Source: Nepenthes gracilis
Taxonomy: Eukaryota; Streptophyta; Magnoliopsida; Caryophyllales; Nepenthaceae
Direction: 5' to 3'
Length of the DNA stretch: 64,000 nucleotides
Assembly: GCA_033239525.1 (NCBI GenBank)
Contig: BSYO01000013.1
Location: forward strand, 6,100,501-6,164,500
The notes below the pieces were generated by a model. The model worked only from the letters and a program-made list of their open reading frames with translations. It made no database searches and was not told the DNA's origin. Shown piece after piece: positions 48,838 to 62,100 of the stretch (position 1 is its first letter; each line of letters starts with the position of its first letter). A program made the position numbers and the translations under genes.

Positions 48838-51800
48838 ATGGCCATCGGGTTTCCAGGTAACATAGGGAAGTACAAGCTCGGTAGAACGATCGGAGAAGGC
48901 TCTTTCGCCAAGGTTAAGCTGGCTAAGAACGTCGTCAATGGACAGACTGTGGCGATTAAGATCACCGACAAACGCATGGTTATCGAAAACAATCTCATAC
49001 GTCAGGTAAATTCCGACATTCTCTCCCTCACTTTCGCGCGCGCTTTCTCTCTACCCTATCTCCTTCGTCGTGCTTGGAAAATGAATGTTTGAAAAACATG
49101 TTACGTGATTTTTAAGATCTCTGGAAAAGTCTCAAAAGATAATGGGATTTGCTTCGGTAGTTTCATCTCTCATTTTACAATGCAAATTCATCAAAACTTG
49201 ATGCATTGGAAGCCAAATGTGCTTCTGACTTTGGAGTAATTGTGACGCTATTTGTACTGTAGAAATAACATGAATTAGTAAATAATATTCAGCTGAATAA
49301 GCATTCCAGAACACTGACCGTTTGGGGTCATCTTACTTGTTTTCCCCTAATGTTATCAGGTCCTGAGAGAAATCAGAACAATGAAACTCCTAAACCATCC
49401 AAACATTGTTCGCATACATGAGGTATGTGTTATAATCATCAACAGTTTGGCAATCAAACGGCCAGCAAAATGCTCCATTTATAGGTGATTGGGCAAATAG
49501 TTACATATTTACTCTCTTGGGGTGTTATTTCCTTTTGGTTTTCACAGGTCATTGCCTCGAAGACAAAGATTTACATTGTAATGGAACATGTATCGGGTGG
49601 GCAGCTCTCAGATAAATTAGTAAGAACTCGTGACACGGTTTCTGATCTGGAATATCATATAGAAATCTTGATCGTCTGACACTATCTTTCTCTGGGCAGT
49701 CTTATGCCAAGAGGTTGAGCGAGTCCGAAGCAAGAAAGTACTTTCAGCAGTTGATTGATGCAGTCGAATATTGCCATTGCAGAGGGGTATATCACAGGGA
49801 TTTAAAGGTAACAATAAGCTATCATATTACACAAATTCCTGAACAATGGAACCCTATTGACTAACCTGGATCGAGGAATATTCTGTGGACAGCCTCAGAA
49901 CCTGCTTCTTGACAGCAAAGGGAATCTGAAAATATCGGACTTTGGACTCAGCGCATTGCAAAAGGTAGCGACAACTTCATTGAATATATCCATTTGCTAA
50001 TGTAGTGTAACGAACGTGGAGTAATGCTTGTTTCTTAATGCGATGCTTACAGCCTGGGACTTTGCTTTCGACAGCTTGTGGTTCTCCGAGCTATGTGGCA
50101 CCCGAGGTAAACAATAAATTTCTTATGGGTATATATCAATATATATCAGTATCGAGTCACCCAAATATTGCGACAAAATCATAATATATAGCTGTATTAG
50201 TAATATATCATGATATATTGACTGATATTTTTCCTTAGACCTAGTTTATTTTGCCATATTTCGTGAAAAGAATTCGCATTCCAGATACGACTGATATTGA
50301 TAAGGCCGCAGCCTATAACAATATTTTTATACATGGTATTGACTATATTCATCATTGCTAAAAGAATTAATAGTAAGAGATAGCAAGAAACAAGTATTTC
50401 TCTGTTTTGACGGCAGGGGGACACGAAGGATAATAGTTAAATAGGTAGCTTCTTGCTGCTGTATGAGAAATTTACCTGACTTCTCATCTCGATACTCCAA
50501 TGAACAGCTTCTTAGAAATAAAGGGTATGAGGGAGCAACAGCAGATGTCTGGGCCTGTGGAGTAATATTATTTGAATTACTAGCTGGTCATCTTCCATTC
50601 AATGACCGTAGCCTGATAAATCTGTACAAAAAGGTAAGCTTCTGGCTAAGAATGAAGCTTCAAAGCACCAAATATTTATTATTTGACAATTTTCTTCTCT
50701 ATATAACAGATCTTGAAAGCAGAGTATACATGTCCAGAATGGTTTACGGCGGGCCAGAAGAAGCTCATTGCCAGAATGTTTGACACTAATCCGATAACGG
50801 TAGGAGATACAAACCCATAAGAACCTTAGAAACTGCAAAATCATTGGCATAACCAATTTGTGGTCGTTTGTCATTTTAGAGGATTACGGTACCCGAGATA
50901 ATTGAGGATGAGTGGTTCCAGATGAATTACAAGCCTGCAGTCAGACTTACTTTTGATGGGAAAGCTACCCCGGATGATGTTAGTGCAGCCTTTGAATTGG
51001 TTGAGGTAACGTCTCAAGCAAGAAGGAAGTCTTGTAAGTTGAAGTGTGCAACTGCTAATTATCAGGGTTACTTGCAGGAAAATGTAGCAGGCAAGAGCAT
51101 ACCTAAGACCCCAGGTTTCATCAATGCCTTCAAACTGATTGCTATGTCACATGATCTCGACTTGTCACGCCTGTTTGAAGAGAAGGCAAGCCTATATATA
51201 TGGGAAACCAAAATCCATCTTAGAAAGTGGCATTGCTTCTCTTTTCCATTTGCTTTTCTGATTGCATGATAATAAATCAGCTATTCTGGAAAATTCAGGA
51301 TGAGGACAAGCACAGGATAATGCTCAGCTCCAAGCATACGATCCGTGAAACATTAGAGAGAGTAGAGGCTGCTGCAAGGGATGCATGTCTTTCAGTTGAA
51401 AGGATGAACAATTGTAAGGTACAATCTGCTAAATTGAATTAGACTTCAATTTCCTACCTCGTTTAAATCACCCTTCTTGCTTATTAATCCTCTTGAATAT
51501 GTCAGATCAAAATGCATCCTATGATGAAAACAAAAGGGTCTCGGTCATGTGTCGATCTACTTGCAGAGGTAAATATTAGTCAAAGGCTCCCACCATCGGC
51601 ACCACAAAAATTTTAGACTTCATTTCTAATTTGCCAAATTTCAGGTTATCGAGGTGGCTCCCACTGATTGTGTCATCGAGATATCAAAATCAGCAGGAGA
51701 GAGGGGAATCTATGACGAGGTACCACCTCCTTCCCCTAACCTAGTAATGTAGCTAAATCCCATTATACATGCTTATAAATCTCATGGGACAGTTCTGCAA

Positions 51801-51903
51801 AAGCTTATCCAATGTACTAGAGGGACCGAGCAAACACTTGCAATGGCAGTTGTCAAAGGATGACAGCATGGTCTATACAAATATCCAAGTAGCAGGAAGG
51901 TAA
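48838..51903 (+). CDS. CIPK21: CBL-interacting protein kinase, CIPK21-like, 14 exons, complete
   Basis: Exons: 48838-49005, 49360-49422, 49548-49619, 49700-49807, 49893-49964, 50053-50106, 50508-50633, 50710-50799, 50880-51005, 51078-51185, 51299-51418, 51506-51568, 51645-51719, 51793-51903 (stop TAA). Every exon is a whole number of codons, giving 451 residues. It is an intron-rich-clade SnRK3 kinase: glycine loop GEGSFAKV (19-26), Lys41, HRD 133-135, DFG 153-155, activation loop to APE 177-179. The regulatory tail has the NAF motif (FINAF, NAF at 309-311) for CBL Ca2+-sensor binding, then the phosphatase-interaction region (SVERMNN...) and the [10 protein letters not shown] segment. The CIPK21 assignment rests on [20 protein letters not shown] and the C-terminal [19 protein letters not shown] and [14 protein letters not shown] 48838 is chosen; the upstream in-frame GTG is not used. 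Intron 10 uses a GC donor. Confidence 0.95.
51006..51077 (+). other. CIPK21 intron 9, 72 nt, in-frame and stop-free
   Basis: The intron starts GTAACG and ends TTGCAG. It is divisible by three and contains no stop, so retention would add 24 residues ([13 protein letters not shown]...) just before the NAF region without a frameshift. Family comparison supports removal (LVE joined to ENVAGKS). Confidence 0.7.
51186..51298 (+). other. CIPK21 intron 10 with GC-AG boundaries
   Basis: The donor is AAG|GCAAGC and the acceptor TTCAG|GAT. No GT donor near 51185 keeps the FEEK|DEDK joint, which the family requires. The match of AAG|GCAAG to the U1-pairing consensus is what is seen at genuine GC donors. 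Confidence 0.8.
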
Positions 51904-52509
51904 GCTGGACCCAGTATGTTACCAGTAAAGAGAACATAAAGATTTAATGGAAGCTCATCAAGCATCTTCGACTGTGCAGCTTGGACAAATTAGACACAAG
52001 CAATGAGCTCCGTGGATACTCTTCGTCATAGAACTACATCAAGAGGAAATACTTCTTGGCGGTAAAAGAAGAGGTGTGGAGCATGCTATTAAATACCGAA
52101 TGCCAAACAGTTCTGAGTCAAGAAAAGAAAGGGATGAAGTTTAAAATCTCGCAAAATCAAGATGCTTTGAAGTGTTTGATCATATTAATAGAGAATTTTA
52201 CATGAATGTGACTTAACTTTATATCCAAATCCCATCAAAAGAGAAGGGAAAGAAAAAGGACTGAGAAAAAAGAGCTAGAACACCCAGAAATAAATCCCTA
52301 TTTATTTGCGAGATTTGATCCTGGGTCTCCTGGGGTCTCAAAATGTAGCCATGTAAGATCCTTTGTTTTGTTTTTCATTTGACCTTTTTCACAATCGAAT
52401 CAAGGCCGGATGAAAGATTTATTTAACATGTTGCTGTATCATTAATTTGAACAAATAAAATGAGCAAAATTGCTTATGATATATAATATTATGTATATAT
52501 ATATATTTA
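51904..52509. other. CIPK21 3' flank
   Basis: Probably 3' UTR followed by intergenic sequence. No ORF of note. Confidence 0.4.
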
Positions 52510-52661
52510 TGGCAGTATGCTGATTGTTGGGACAAACTCAAGCAGTTTTGCTGAACCTATATAAAACAACAGCTATTTATGTCCGTGGCAGTGTGCTGGA
52601 TAATTGGGACTGAACTTCAGCAGTCTTGCTTTACTTATATTAAACAACAGCCATTGCTCCA
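52510..52661. repeat. 76-bp tandem duplication downstream of CIPK21
   Basis: Units at 52510 and 52586 share 'tggcagt.tgctg', 'ttgggac', 'cagcagt.ttgct' and 'taaacaacag'. Similarity is about 80% by eye. A 99-codon frame (52579-52878) covers the second unit and is not considered a gene. Confidence 0.75.
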
Positions 52662-55600
52662 AAAAAATCAAGCCCAACATGCAGCTTTAGATGCCCCTAT
52701 AGTCTGCAAAACAGCAGTAGCAGCACAAACTGGGCGCACCGTTACTGAAATTCTCACTACCCATTTTCTGTTAATTCTGATTACGAGTTTGCTTCAATTA
52801 TTAAATCATAGCAATAAATCTGAAAGCAAGGGTGGATGCCTGACTTCACCAAATTACGGAGATGAGTTTCATAGATGATGATCCATTTACTAATGGATTG
52901 CCTAAAGTTTATCCATCAAGTGCATTTCAATTCTTCCAGTAGATGAACCCATTCATAGTCTTTATAATGCATCATCATGAACAAACATTAGTTACTGGGA
53001 AAGAATTTGTCTACTCTGGTCAAAGCTGAAAAGCTGTATGATTGCTATTAAGCATGGGGACAGGTCTCCTGATCCAACTAAATAAGTTGCAGATACACTT
53101 GTCACAATGTTCCTCTGTTATTTTAAGCAGTAAAATAAGATTAGATTCAGTGCTAGGTGCTCAGCTAACTACAAAATTATGACGTCCCATCCCTTACATG
53201 AAGAGTAAGATCAGAAGGCTTAAAAGATCAACACTGAAGCTAAGTAGAAGACACAATCAATTTAAGGGAAAAAGTTGTATGAGAACTAGATTATGGCGGA
53301 CGTGAAAAGAGAGGGCTCTGTGCAGAGACTGAGGAGAGGGGCTAATCCCATCCGATCGTTGAACTCCAATTCAACTAAGCAGTCATAGAAGCTCCATTAG
53401 TGATATCCACCTTGATAGATCATAAATGTTGTTCATGTAGTTGACTATTCTATTATCAGCGTCTGATGTAATTAGTAATGGAATTAGCTCATCGTTTGCA
53501 TAATGCAGGCTCACTAATGGGAAATATTGATAAGACAGCAGACTCAATGAAATAAGTAAAATACAGCCCTTTTCTACTTAAACCAGGCAACAGAAACTCA
53601 CCATCACACAGCGCCAGTAGAACAGAACTTACTCTCATGTTTCCTTCTCTCCATTTTGAAGAATGGTCAAAAGGTGAAGAGGGATATATGCAAAATGATG
53701 AAAAATGAGACATGGTGAAATGGATAAATTAAAATCCCAATTGTTTCAATGAAATACAGCCAGCGTAGAACATTCCCAAAACTATTTTTTAAAGTTGATC
53801 AGAGGCTTAGAATCTACCGATCAACCCAATTCATAAGTTCATTTTTCATATAATGAAAATCAAAACCTTAATTAGAGCAGTGGAGTAGATCATTTTATGA
53901 CATGACCACATCTGACGGGATCAGCATAAAGCAATGTCTCCTAAACAGTCGTCATGTACAAGAGGCATAGGTTAAAATATTTTGTTCAAATAATCGAAGA
54001 ATCCCTTGCATTCCAAGACTTTGGACCAGTCTCTCGTTCCTGAAAGCTTCAGAAATGGCTGATGGTGAAATGTGGGTCAAATTGATGAAGATGGTGAACC
54101 ACCATTATCTATGTTTATGTTCATTGGGTTCCTGATGCGGAAGATTTAGGATTTTTCGTTTTGATTCTTGATGATTTGATTGAGAGTGTCCCATAACTTT
54201 AATCTGTTACAGCTCTTCTTATATTTTCTTCCCGGGGATGCCTTTGCTTCGTGCTCCTCTTACTCAAATGGAGGAATGACTTTGATTGAGCATGGATCTT
54301 TGTTCTGTATACATTTTTATATATCTTTTTTATATCACAACTACATAGCAAAAAAAAATTTTTTTTTTTTTAAAAAAGGCTCCAATCTTAAACTCAATCT
54401 GGGTAAGGAAGATTTTGAAATATAAATATGAGCAATTAATTATTAAAAATAAAATAAAATAAATATTTAATGTTTTTCTCCCTTCAACAAGTGTATGAGC
54501 TATCGATACCCAAGATTTTTACCGTTTAAAAACTCAAAGACCTAAAATTATATCTCAAGGTAGGATATCCAAGAATCCCCTCTCATTCCCTCTATGCCTC
54601 CAATATATAATATTATGGAGATTTCTAATTCTATAAATACTCTAAAGTTCAATACTAAACTGGTACTTGAGAATGTGTATAAGTAACGGATTTACGTGGT
54701 GTATATGTAATGTCTATGTGACTTTTATAAGTTATTTTTGGTAATATTATTAATTATTCAATTTACCAACTATCATTTTAACGTACATGTATTCTTCATA
54801 TGCCATATTCATTAATAAGTAAACATGTGCCATCAATTTTTTTTTTTTTTAAACTAAAACAAAAAAAAAAAATACACACACACACTGGAAGATATGATAG
54901 GAAGAAAATAAAAAAAATTTTGAATTTTTTTGTAGAGTAAAAAAATTTAACATGTGCCATCAATTTACTGTTTGTTTATATAACAAGGTATTTTGTAGAG
55001 TAAAATTTTGAATTTTATTTTAATTTATTATCAATATAATAATAATTTTTTTATTTATTTGATAATTATATAAGTAAGGAGGTGTTGTTTTTAAAAATAA
55101 TTATTCATTATAACAAGAAAAATTAAGTTTATCCATGTCCCCGGTAATGGCTGAGTGGTGGAGGCATTAGGGTGGTTGCAATAGGATTGTGTGAAAATGT
55201 ACTAATTATGTATATATATATATTATAAAAAAATAAATCATCATTTTAGATAAATTTTCTATTTATTTAGCTTATTACTCTTGTACATATTTGAAGTATC
55301 TCCCTTAAGAATTGTATGAGGGATATTCTTTTATAATTTTAAGGACACTTATATATAATATGGCATATATTTATTATAATTTTTATGTACATTTATTAAT
55401 ATAAATAAATAAATAAATAAAATATTTATTAAAATTATAAAAAAATTTTGTACAATTATTATAATCTTAGTAAGTGTTATATTGGTTTAAGGTCTTCTAA
55501 TTTTACTCCTTTTATTTATAAAAAATTTTTATGTAAAATTTTTATATTTTATTTGTGAATCATTATTACGTCTTTTTATATTTTTTAATTAATAGGCTTG

Positions 55601-56489
55601 ATTTTTTTATCTTTTTTACAGACTTATTCTTGATTTGATTGAGAATCTTAGTGTCCAGGGCTCAATAATTGATTCAATGGATTGATAGATAAAACAAATA
55701 AAAAGAAATGTTTAATTGAGAAATTATAGTGTAGAACAGTAGGATATTACTTTATTATTGTAAACTAGGTATTATAAAAAAATAATTTATTTTTAAAATT
55801 ATCTATTAAATTTAGACAATTCTTAAAATATAATATTAACTTATTCCTATTAACACGATGAATGCATTTATGACCCGTTTGATAGGATGAATTAAAAATT
55901 TTATTTTTATTTTATTTTTAATAAAATTAATAATTTGTTATTTAATTATTTTAAAATAAGAAATAAAAAATGTCATCTTTCTCTTTCTTATATTTGATTA
56001 TTAAAATAAAATAAGATAATAATAGAATAATTATTATTAGAGAATGAAATAAGACGATAATAAAGTTTAGATTTAGTATTTCATTATTTATTTAGTCACT
56101 TATAATAGATAAAAATAAATTGGAGATTAAATTTTTAATATTTACTATACAATATTAGCAAAATATTTAATAAAAAATAAATATAAAATGATTATTTTAT
56201 CATTATCTAAAAAAATTATATTCCAACATATGCTATAAGATTCGGATAGATTTGATCAAAATCAAGTCACTTGATCTACTTGGTTCTATCGGTCCAAAAT
56301 TTTATAAGACTTAGTTGAGATATATTAGTATTATCGAAAATTTGTATGTACTTTTTTGGATTATTAGAGTTCAATGGAATTTGATATGTTGATTCTCCGG
56401 ATTGGGTTTATAATAAAGTAGTTTTGTTACAAAAATCAAAGCCTTCGATCGGTTGACTTGTGGGCGTGTGAATAATTAGGGATAGGTAA
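52662..56489. other. Intergenic sequence, no gene recognised
   Basis: 52900-54250 is noticeably less AT-rich but offers only short frames (53489-53713 -, 54180-54425 +) without recognisable motifs. 54430-56240 is AT-rich with homopolymer runs and an (AC)n tract at about 54873-54885. Confidence 0.4.
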
Positions 56490-59183
56490 CATGTTCACCC
56501 GGTTATTTTATCACCTAAGACTTCTCCAATGCCAAATGTAGTCGAAAACTTTATCTTTAGATACAGAATTGAAGTCGCTGCTCCGAGGCGATTAGGTAGG
56601 ATCATTTAAGAATGGCATTGTAAATCGATGGAAAGTCTACAACTAAGAAGGAAAGCATTTTAGTGGTCATCTTCGGATAGGTACCTAGCGTGACTTCTAG
56701 TTGGACGACTCCTTGTACGGATACTAGTTCATTATTTAATTCATATAAGGGTCCTTATGAGCTCCTTAACTGGTTTCTTTTTAATCCCAATTTGAAGAAC
56801 GCATCCAAATAAAGTAAATTTTTAAAACTTTCATTATCAATAATACTCGTTTCAATTGGTAATTGATACTACAGTCAGAAACACGCGCATTTATAACCAA
56901 AGGGTCGGAATGTGGAGACATTACATGAGTCAAATATTTATCACTAAAACTAATAACATCATCCCTATTTTCCATGGTTTTCTGTGGCCAAGTGTCATTC
57001 TTGAGCTTTTCAGAATACCATTTTGAGCAGGACGCGTGGTAATCATGCTTACGACGTCAGTTGCCACTTAGTTCCTTGGTTGTTCGGTCTCATCTCCATC
57101 TGTTTCTCCAAAAGTATATTCGAATTTTCGTAGAAATCGGTTGAGATGTCCCATTCGGATTAACTCTTTAATTTCTTTCTGTAGTATTCTGCAGTCTTTA
57201 ATACTGTAGCGTCCGTATCGATGGTAGTGACAATATTTTGATTGATCAGCTCTATCAGAATTCTTCAATTCTTTCACACATTTGAAGAATTTTTCATCTT
57301 AAATCTATATCAAAATGTTGATGTGGAAGTCATTAAGAGGAGTCAATTCTAAATGCCTGTACTTTCTTCTTGATGCAGACTCGAACATCGGCTACTTCCT
57401 TGGTTCTTGAGAACCACTATTATTCTCGTTTTTTCTTTTTCCTTCCACCATTTTTGGTCGAGTTGGTCCCTTTGTTCTAGCCATTTTGCCTCATTAGCTT
57501 CCTTGACTGCTATATAGGCACAAGTAGTGGTTTTACCATCTCTAAAAGTCTGCGGATCTTTATGGATGAGAGGCTTGAAGACGTCACCGGGCTCCAATGT
57601 GGATATAAAAGTGCTAAGTTTCACCTTATCACTAAGCTTCAGTATTTTTCTGGTTAGGAAACTTTTCAAACTTTCATTCGGCCCTTGCTTAACCTGGGCC
57701 AGATGCCATGACTATTTTTCTGTCCCCCTATTGGAAGCGAATTGGGATAGGAAGTCATCGGCTAGATCCTAAAAAGTTCTAAAGGAGTTTAGTTGAAATC
57801 GATAGAACCACGCTCAGGCGTCTCCTTTTAAGGTTAAGGAGAAGTAGAGACACATCACTGCCTCATCTAAACCTTGAAAGTTTAGGAGAGTGTAGAAGTG
57901 GTTTAGATGATCTACAGGATCAGAATTTCCATCACATGGATCCAGAGTAGGCATTTTGAATTTATAAGAAAGTAAATATGTACAGATCTCCATTATAAAT
58001 AGAGATATTTGCAAATCGACAGCTCTTCCTCCAGTGTCTTCTCCAAAGACACGCTGCCAAATTCTTTCAACTTTTTCCTCCATTCGGGGAGGAGCTAGTG
58101 TATTCTTATCACGAGAGAATCGAAGGTTTCACCTCTCAAGGTTATCTTCTCTAACTCTGAAATTTAAGCAACCTTCAAATCGCGATAGGACTTTATTGCC
58201 CCAGTTTCTCTAGTCTCAAGGTCATATTGTTAATCAATCTTCTTAGAGAGGTGTTTTCTTCCCCTATTCCTCCTCTTGGACGTAGCGGTTTGGGTAGCCG
58301 AAGATGGGATCCTTTTTGGCCGTTCGTCCAACCGCGTGCAAATTTTCTGAACGACCTTAGAGCTATCGTCTATCTTAATTGCAAGCACACGTATACAAGG
58401 GTCGGGATGGTCATCTATTTGATCGACCACATGAGAATAGTTGCCACATGAAGTGGCATCCCTAATGGGGACACTGACTTGTGGTCTAATGTTCACCATA
58501 TTTTTATCAAGATTGTGACTTTCAAATTTTTAGTTATGCTTTTCACATACAGCGTCAATGTTACATCCAATGACTCTAATTGTTGTACGGATGAAAAGAA
58601 TTATCCGTGGGTGTTATGGTGTGCTCGGTCTCCGTACATCTTTAATCGAATTCTGTGCAATCACAAAATAAAGGTCAAAGAATTGACAAAACTCACTCAT
58701 CGATATATTTTCCAACACTCAAGTCAGTATCTTTCTTTAATAAGATAAAAGATAGATGATGCAAAATATATATTTGTATCCAAGGCTTGCGCTCTTAAAG
58801 TGGCATCTTAGATTAAGAAAGAGAATACGCTCTTGACGTCTTTTTATTATTTGTATATTCTATTTGGAAAATATCCAGCATCCTCTGTGGTTGGAGAGGA
58901 CGAGCTTTTATAGAAGGTGGATGACGATTAACTGTTAGAAAAACTGGTGAACAGTTAAATTTTATCCCAACAGCAGTTTTAATTAACGTCAAATGTAATT
59001 AGTTAAGGAACCGTCTAAGCCGTTAAATTGGTCTTAACCTAATCACGAAATTGGTCCACTAAAGGATCTTGGTCAGTTTTATTGAAATGGGTCGCACGGA
59101 CGTTTTGAGCCGTTGAATTTTATCCTCTGGCCTGAAACCATCTTGGGCTGATTACTTTAGGCTGTCAGATATTATACTCATCA
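56490..59183 (-). mobile_element. Truncated Ty3/gypsy (Tat/Ogre-like) element: LTR, gag, protease
   Basis: On the - strand, in order: LTR 58581-59183 (TGATGAG ... CGTACAACA, with TATA-like 'ctataaaag' near 58910 and the Tat hallmark 'atactgacttgagtgttgga'); Gag N-terminal frame 58230-58499; Gag core 57814-58083 and 57349-57669; zinc-knuckle-like YCHYHRYGRYSIKDC 57068-57277; then the protease region 56490-56975 (SFSDKYLTHVMSPHSDPLVI, later VTLGTYPKMTTKMLSFLVVDFPSIYNAIL in another frame, and KFSTTFGIGEVLGDK). Stops and frameshifts are frequent. No reverse transcriptase, integrase or second LTR follows, so the element is cut off near 56490. Confidence 0.78.
57068..58083 (-). pseudogene. Ty3/gypsy gag remnant
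   Basis: The core frame (57814-58083) contains KMPTLDPCDGNSDPVDHLNH and DEAVMCLYFSLTLKGDA, the usual start of Retrotrans_gag. 57349-57669 continues with ESLKSFLTRKILKLSDK and FISTLEPGDVFKPLI, and 57068-57277 with the C-x-x-H-type knuckle and IKELIRMGHLNRF. Short gaps with stops lie between. Confidence 0.8.
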
Positions 59184-60479
59184 CTTATATTAGTGAGGAT
59201 AGCAGAAAATATAATGATAAAAATAGGAGAATTATTTACCCTATAAAAGGACTCTATCATATTTAATGGTCTATTTAAGAAATTTCCCAATCTAAATATT
59301 CATAATCACTCAATTTAAAAAAAAATTTACTATTTTTTATAGAGATGCTGTCTTAATTTTTATTATGATTCAAGCTAGCAAAATTAGAGTCATTAGTTTT
59401 AAATAAACAGTTAATATAAATTTTAAATCTTTACCGTATGAGATTCGGTACAATATAATTTTTTAAAAAAATCTCATTTTTATCCATAGGTAATATATTA
59501 TAAATATATATTAATTTGATATATTATAAAATAATATTCTTCACTAACAAATTAGGTTTTAAACTTTTAAATAACAATTTCAAATATTTTTTTAAATATT
59601 AATTAAAAAATAAAATCATTGTGGGCCTATTTCTACCCAAACCAAATAATTAAAAATATTTAATCTTATCATATCTAAATAATAAATAATTCTCAATCTC
59701 ATAATCATTATATTTATTTTACTTTTAAAAATTATAAACAACTATCCTAAGTTATTTTTTAATTTTAAAAAATTAAAATATAAAATTATAATTCTAATTT
59801 TGCTTGAAATCAAATAAAGAATTAAAATTAGGATACAAATTTTATTTTTAATCCTGAATTTCAGGATATAATTTCCTAAACTTGGCATGGCCTAATATGA
59901 AATATAAAATTATAATAAGAGACATATGACTGTAACACAATGATGACATCAGCCATAATGATCTATCTTTTTATTAAATTAAGTAAATATTTAAATAACT
60001 ATGGCATACGTACATTTTACATAGAATTTATTAAATTATTGGATTAATATTTTATGATTTATTAAAAAAATAAATCCAAAAAAATTCTAAGCCTTGAAGC
60101 GTGGCCAAGAAAATAAACAACTTGCTCTGTCTACTTTTTTAGATACCTTCGGGACCAGACTGTACCGGTCCCTCTTTGTTGACTGACACGAGTAGCCTAC
60201 TTTATTTTTACAAATAATATGACTTATAAATTATATATTTGCCATAGTTTTCTTATATAAAATAATTGATATAAAATTTATTTTAATAATAATAATAATA
60301 ATAAATATTTATAAAATATTTTAATTATGTATATTATATATTTGAAAACATAGTATTATAAAATATTATAATATTTATTTTACATATATTTAATATATTT
60401 GACGTCCTCTTTAATACATCAACTTATTTTGGATATATTTATTATTTTAGAATAATTAAATGTATCAAATAAAATGTAT
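59184..60479. other. AT-rich intergenic sequence
   Basis: No gene recognised. A short (AAT)n run lies at about 60287-60303. Confidence 0.45.
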
Positions 60480-62100
60480 TTTATGAAAATTTTAAAGGAT
60501 ATTCGACTCGTGGGCCTGCACCAGAGGGTCACATTCAAGTACGTAAACCCAAAGGGCAGCACTCTAGCGGTGCATGAGGTGATGCTCGAGCACCAGCCAT
60601 TATATAAGGAAGGAAGTAGAGGCGTGCAGGAGAAGGGAAGAGAGAGAAAGAGAGAGATGAGGAGATATAGGGGCGGGAGAGGAGGAGAAAAGCGGCATAG
60701 GAGAGAGGAAAGAAGATCGAATATTTCGGAGTATCCTTTTGTCCGATCTGCTTACTATGAGGTTATGGTAATTATTTATAAGTCATATCTTTTATCTGCT
60801 TTTGTATTTGATAATATTTGTTTTTGATTTGAAGTTTTAAAGTTTATGTGTACAAATTTTTACTTAACCCATTTGTTTCTCTTCATGCATGCATGCGTTT
60901 TGCCAATTGTTTGGGGTTTTTTTTTACTGAATTTATTTATATTTGAGGATTTTTTATTTTTTAAAAAATAGATAAATATCTGATATTGTATATATTTATA
61001 TCAGTATATCTATAAAAAATGAGTATAAAATTTATATTGGGCCATACATTTTCACATACATATTGCCCCAGGATTGTGGTCACTAGCTCTATTATCTATC
61101 GTTTAGTAAACTTCTAATAGAAAAATATCTGTTATCTAAAATTCATATTCTGTCAATAGAAAAAGGTTTTGTTTGTAGTTGACCCGCTCCGTCTATTTAG
61201 AATTTAAAATAAAATTTAATATGTTTGAACGTCCAAATATAACTAATAAATTTGAGGATTGTATATAAAATTCATAGGTAGCAAAATATGGTAAGCGAGT
61301 TTCTTATCTATAGGAGACAGAGTATATTAATGATCTTATCCATGGGTCTAAATAATAGTTAATCTGGTTTAAAGTTATCAGGAGTATATATAACACATTC
61401 TCAAGTTAGTCTTTTAAAACCTTTGAGACTCTAATTTCATACATGCTTTGGATTTTTGTATGAATTCGTATTTGAACTCTGATTTAGATTCTAATTTGAT
61501 ATTTGTCGATTTTGCCCACAAATGAGATTTGGTATATCTCGTACATCTGATATGCAATTTTATTCTGGAATATATTTGATTCTATTTATATGGTTTCATT
61601 TTGTACTCTAATTCTGATTATTTGATTTTGATTCATATTCTGTTATTTATTTATTTGATTTAGATACAATCTAATACGATTCTGGTTATCTAATTTTCGC
61701 CTATTTAATTATACTTTAGATCACATCTGTTATGTATACGTTTCGAGATGATTATTTTTTAATCTTAAATCTATTTTAATTTAATGTACGATTTGAGTAT
61801 TAGACTATTATCAGTTTTCTGATTTTTGAATTATGATTTAGATTTGATAATTTGACTTATGTTATCAAAGATTCAGATTTGTATCTGCTATCTATTTTCT
61901 GACATCAGATTTGTATCTATTATTTATTTTTGATATCTATTTAAGGATCATCCCTCTAATTTATCGGATGTGTTATTTATTATATATACATAATACTTAC
62001 TGTGTTTTAACTTCATATTTTTTATTTTATTCTTTCAGAGTAGAGCATTTGGATATTTTGTAAGAGTTAGACGAGATCTGACGTGACAAAATATATTTTA
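60480..62100 (+). repeat. Repeat-family copy, partner of 15.0-16.5 kb
   Basis: It begins with a GC-richer block (about 60500-60730) with a possible TATA box 'ttatataagg' at 60601 and a purine-rich 'gagaagggaagagagag' stretch, then T-rich sequence and the diagnostic 'aatacttactg ... ttgtaagag ... gatctgac' block at 61990-62090. The layout suggests an LTR with promoter. The 117-codon frame 60474-60827 over the GC-richer block is Arg/Glu/Gly-rich low complexity and is not called as a gene. Confidence 0.5.

Noticed and set aside
52579..52878. 99-codon ORF downstream of CIPK21
   Set aside because: Starts within a tandem duplication; no recognisable domain; not part of the kinase, whose stop is at 51901-51903.
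55140..55180. 'ggtaatggctgagtggtggaggcatta' as a tRNA 5' half
   Set aside because: Only a D-arm-like word; no anticodon or T arm follows.
60474..60827. 117-codon Arg/Gly/Glu-rich ORF
   Set aside because: Arises from a purine-rich leader in a repeat with a TATA-like box; no conserved motif.
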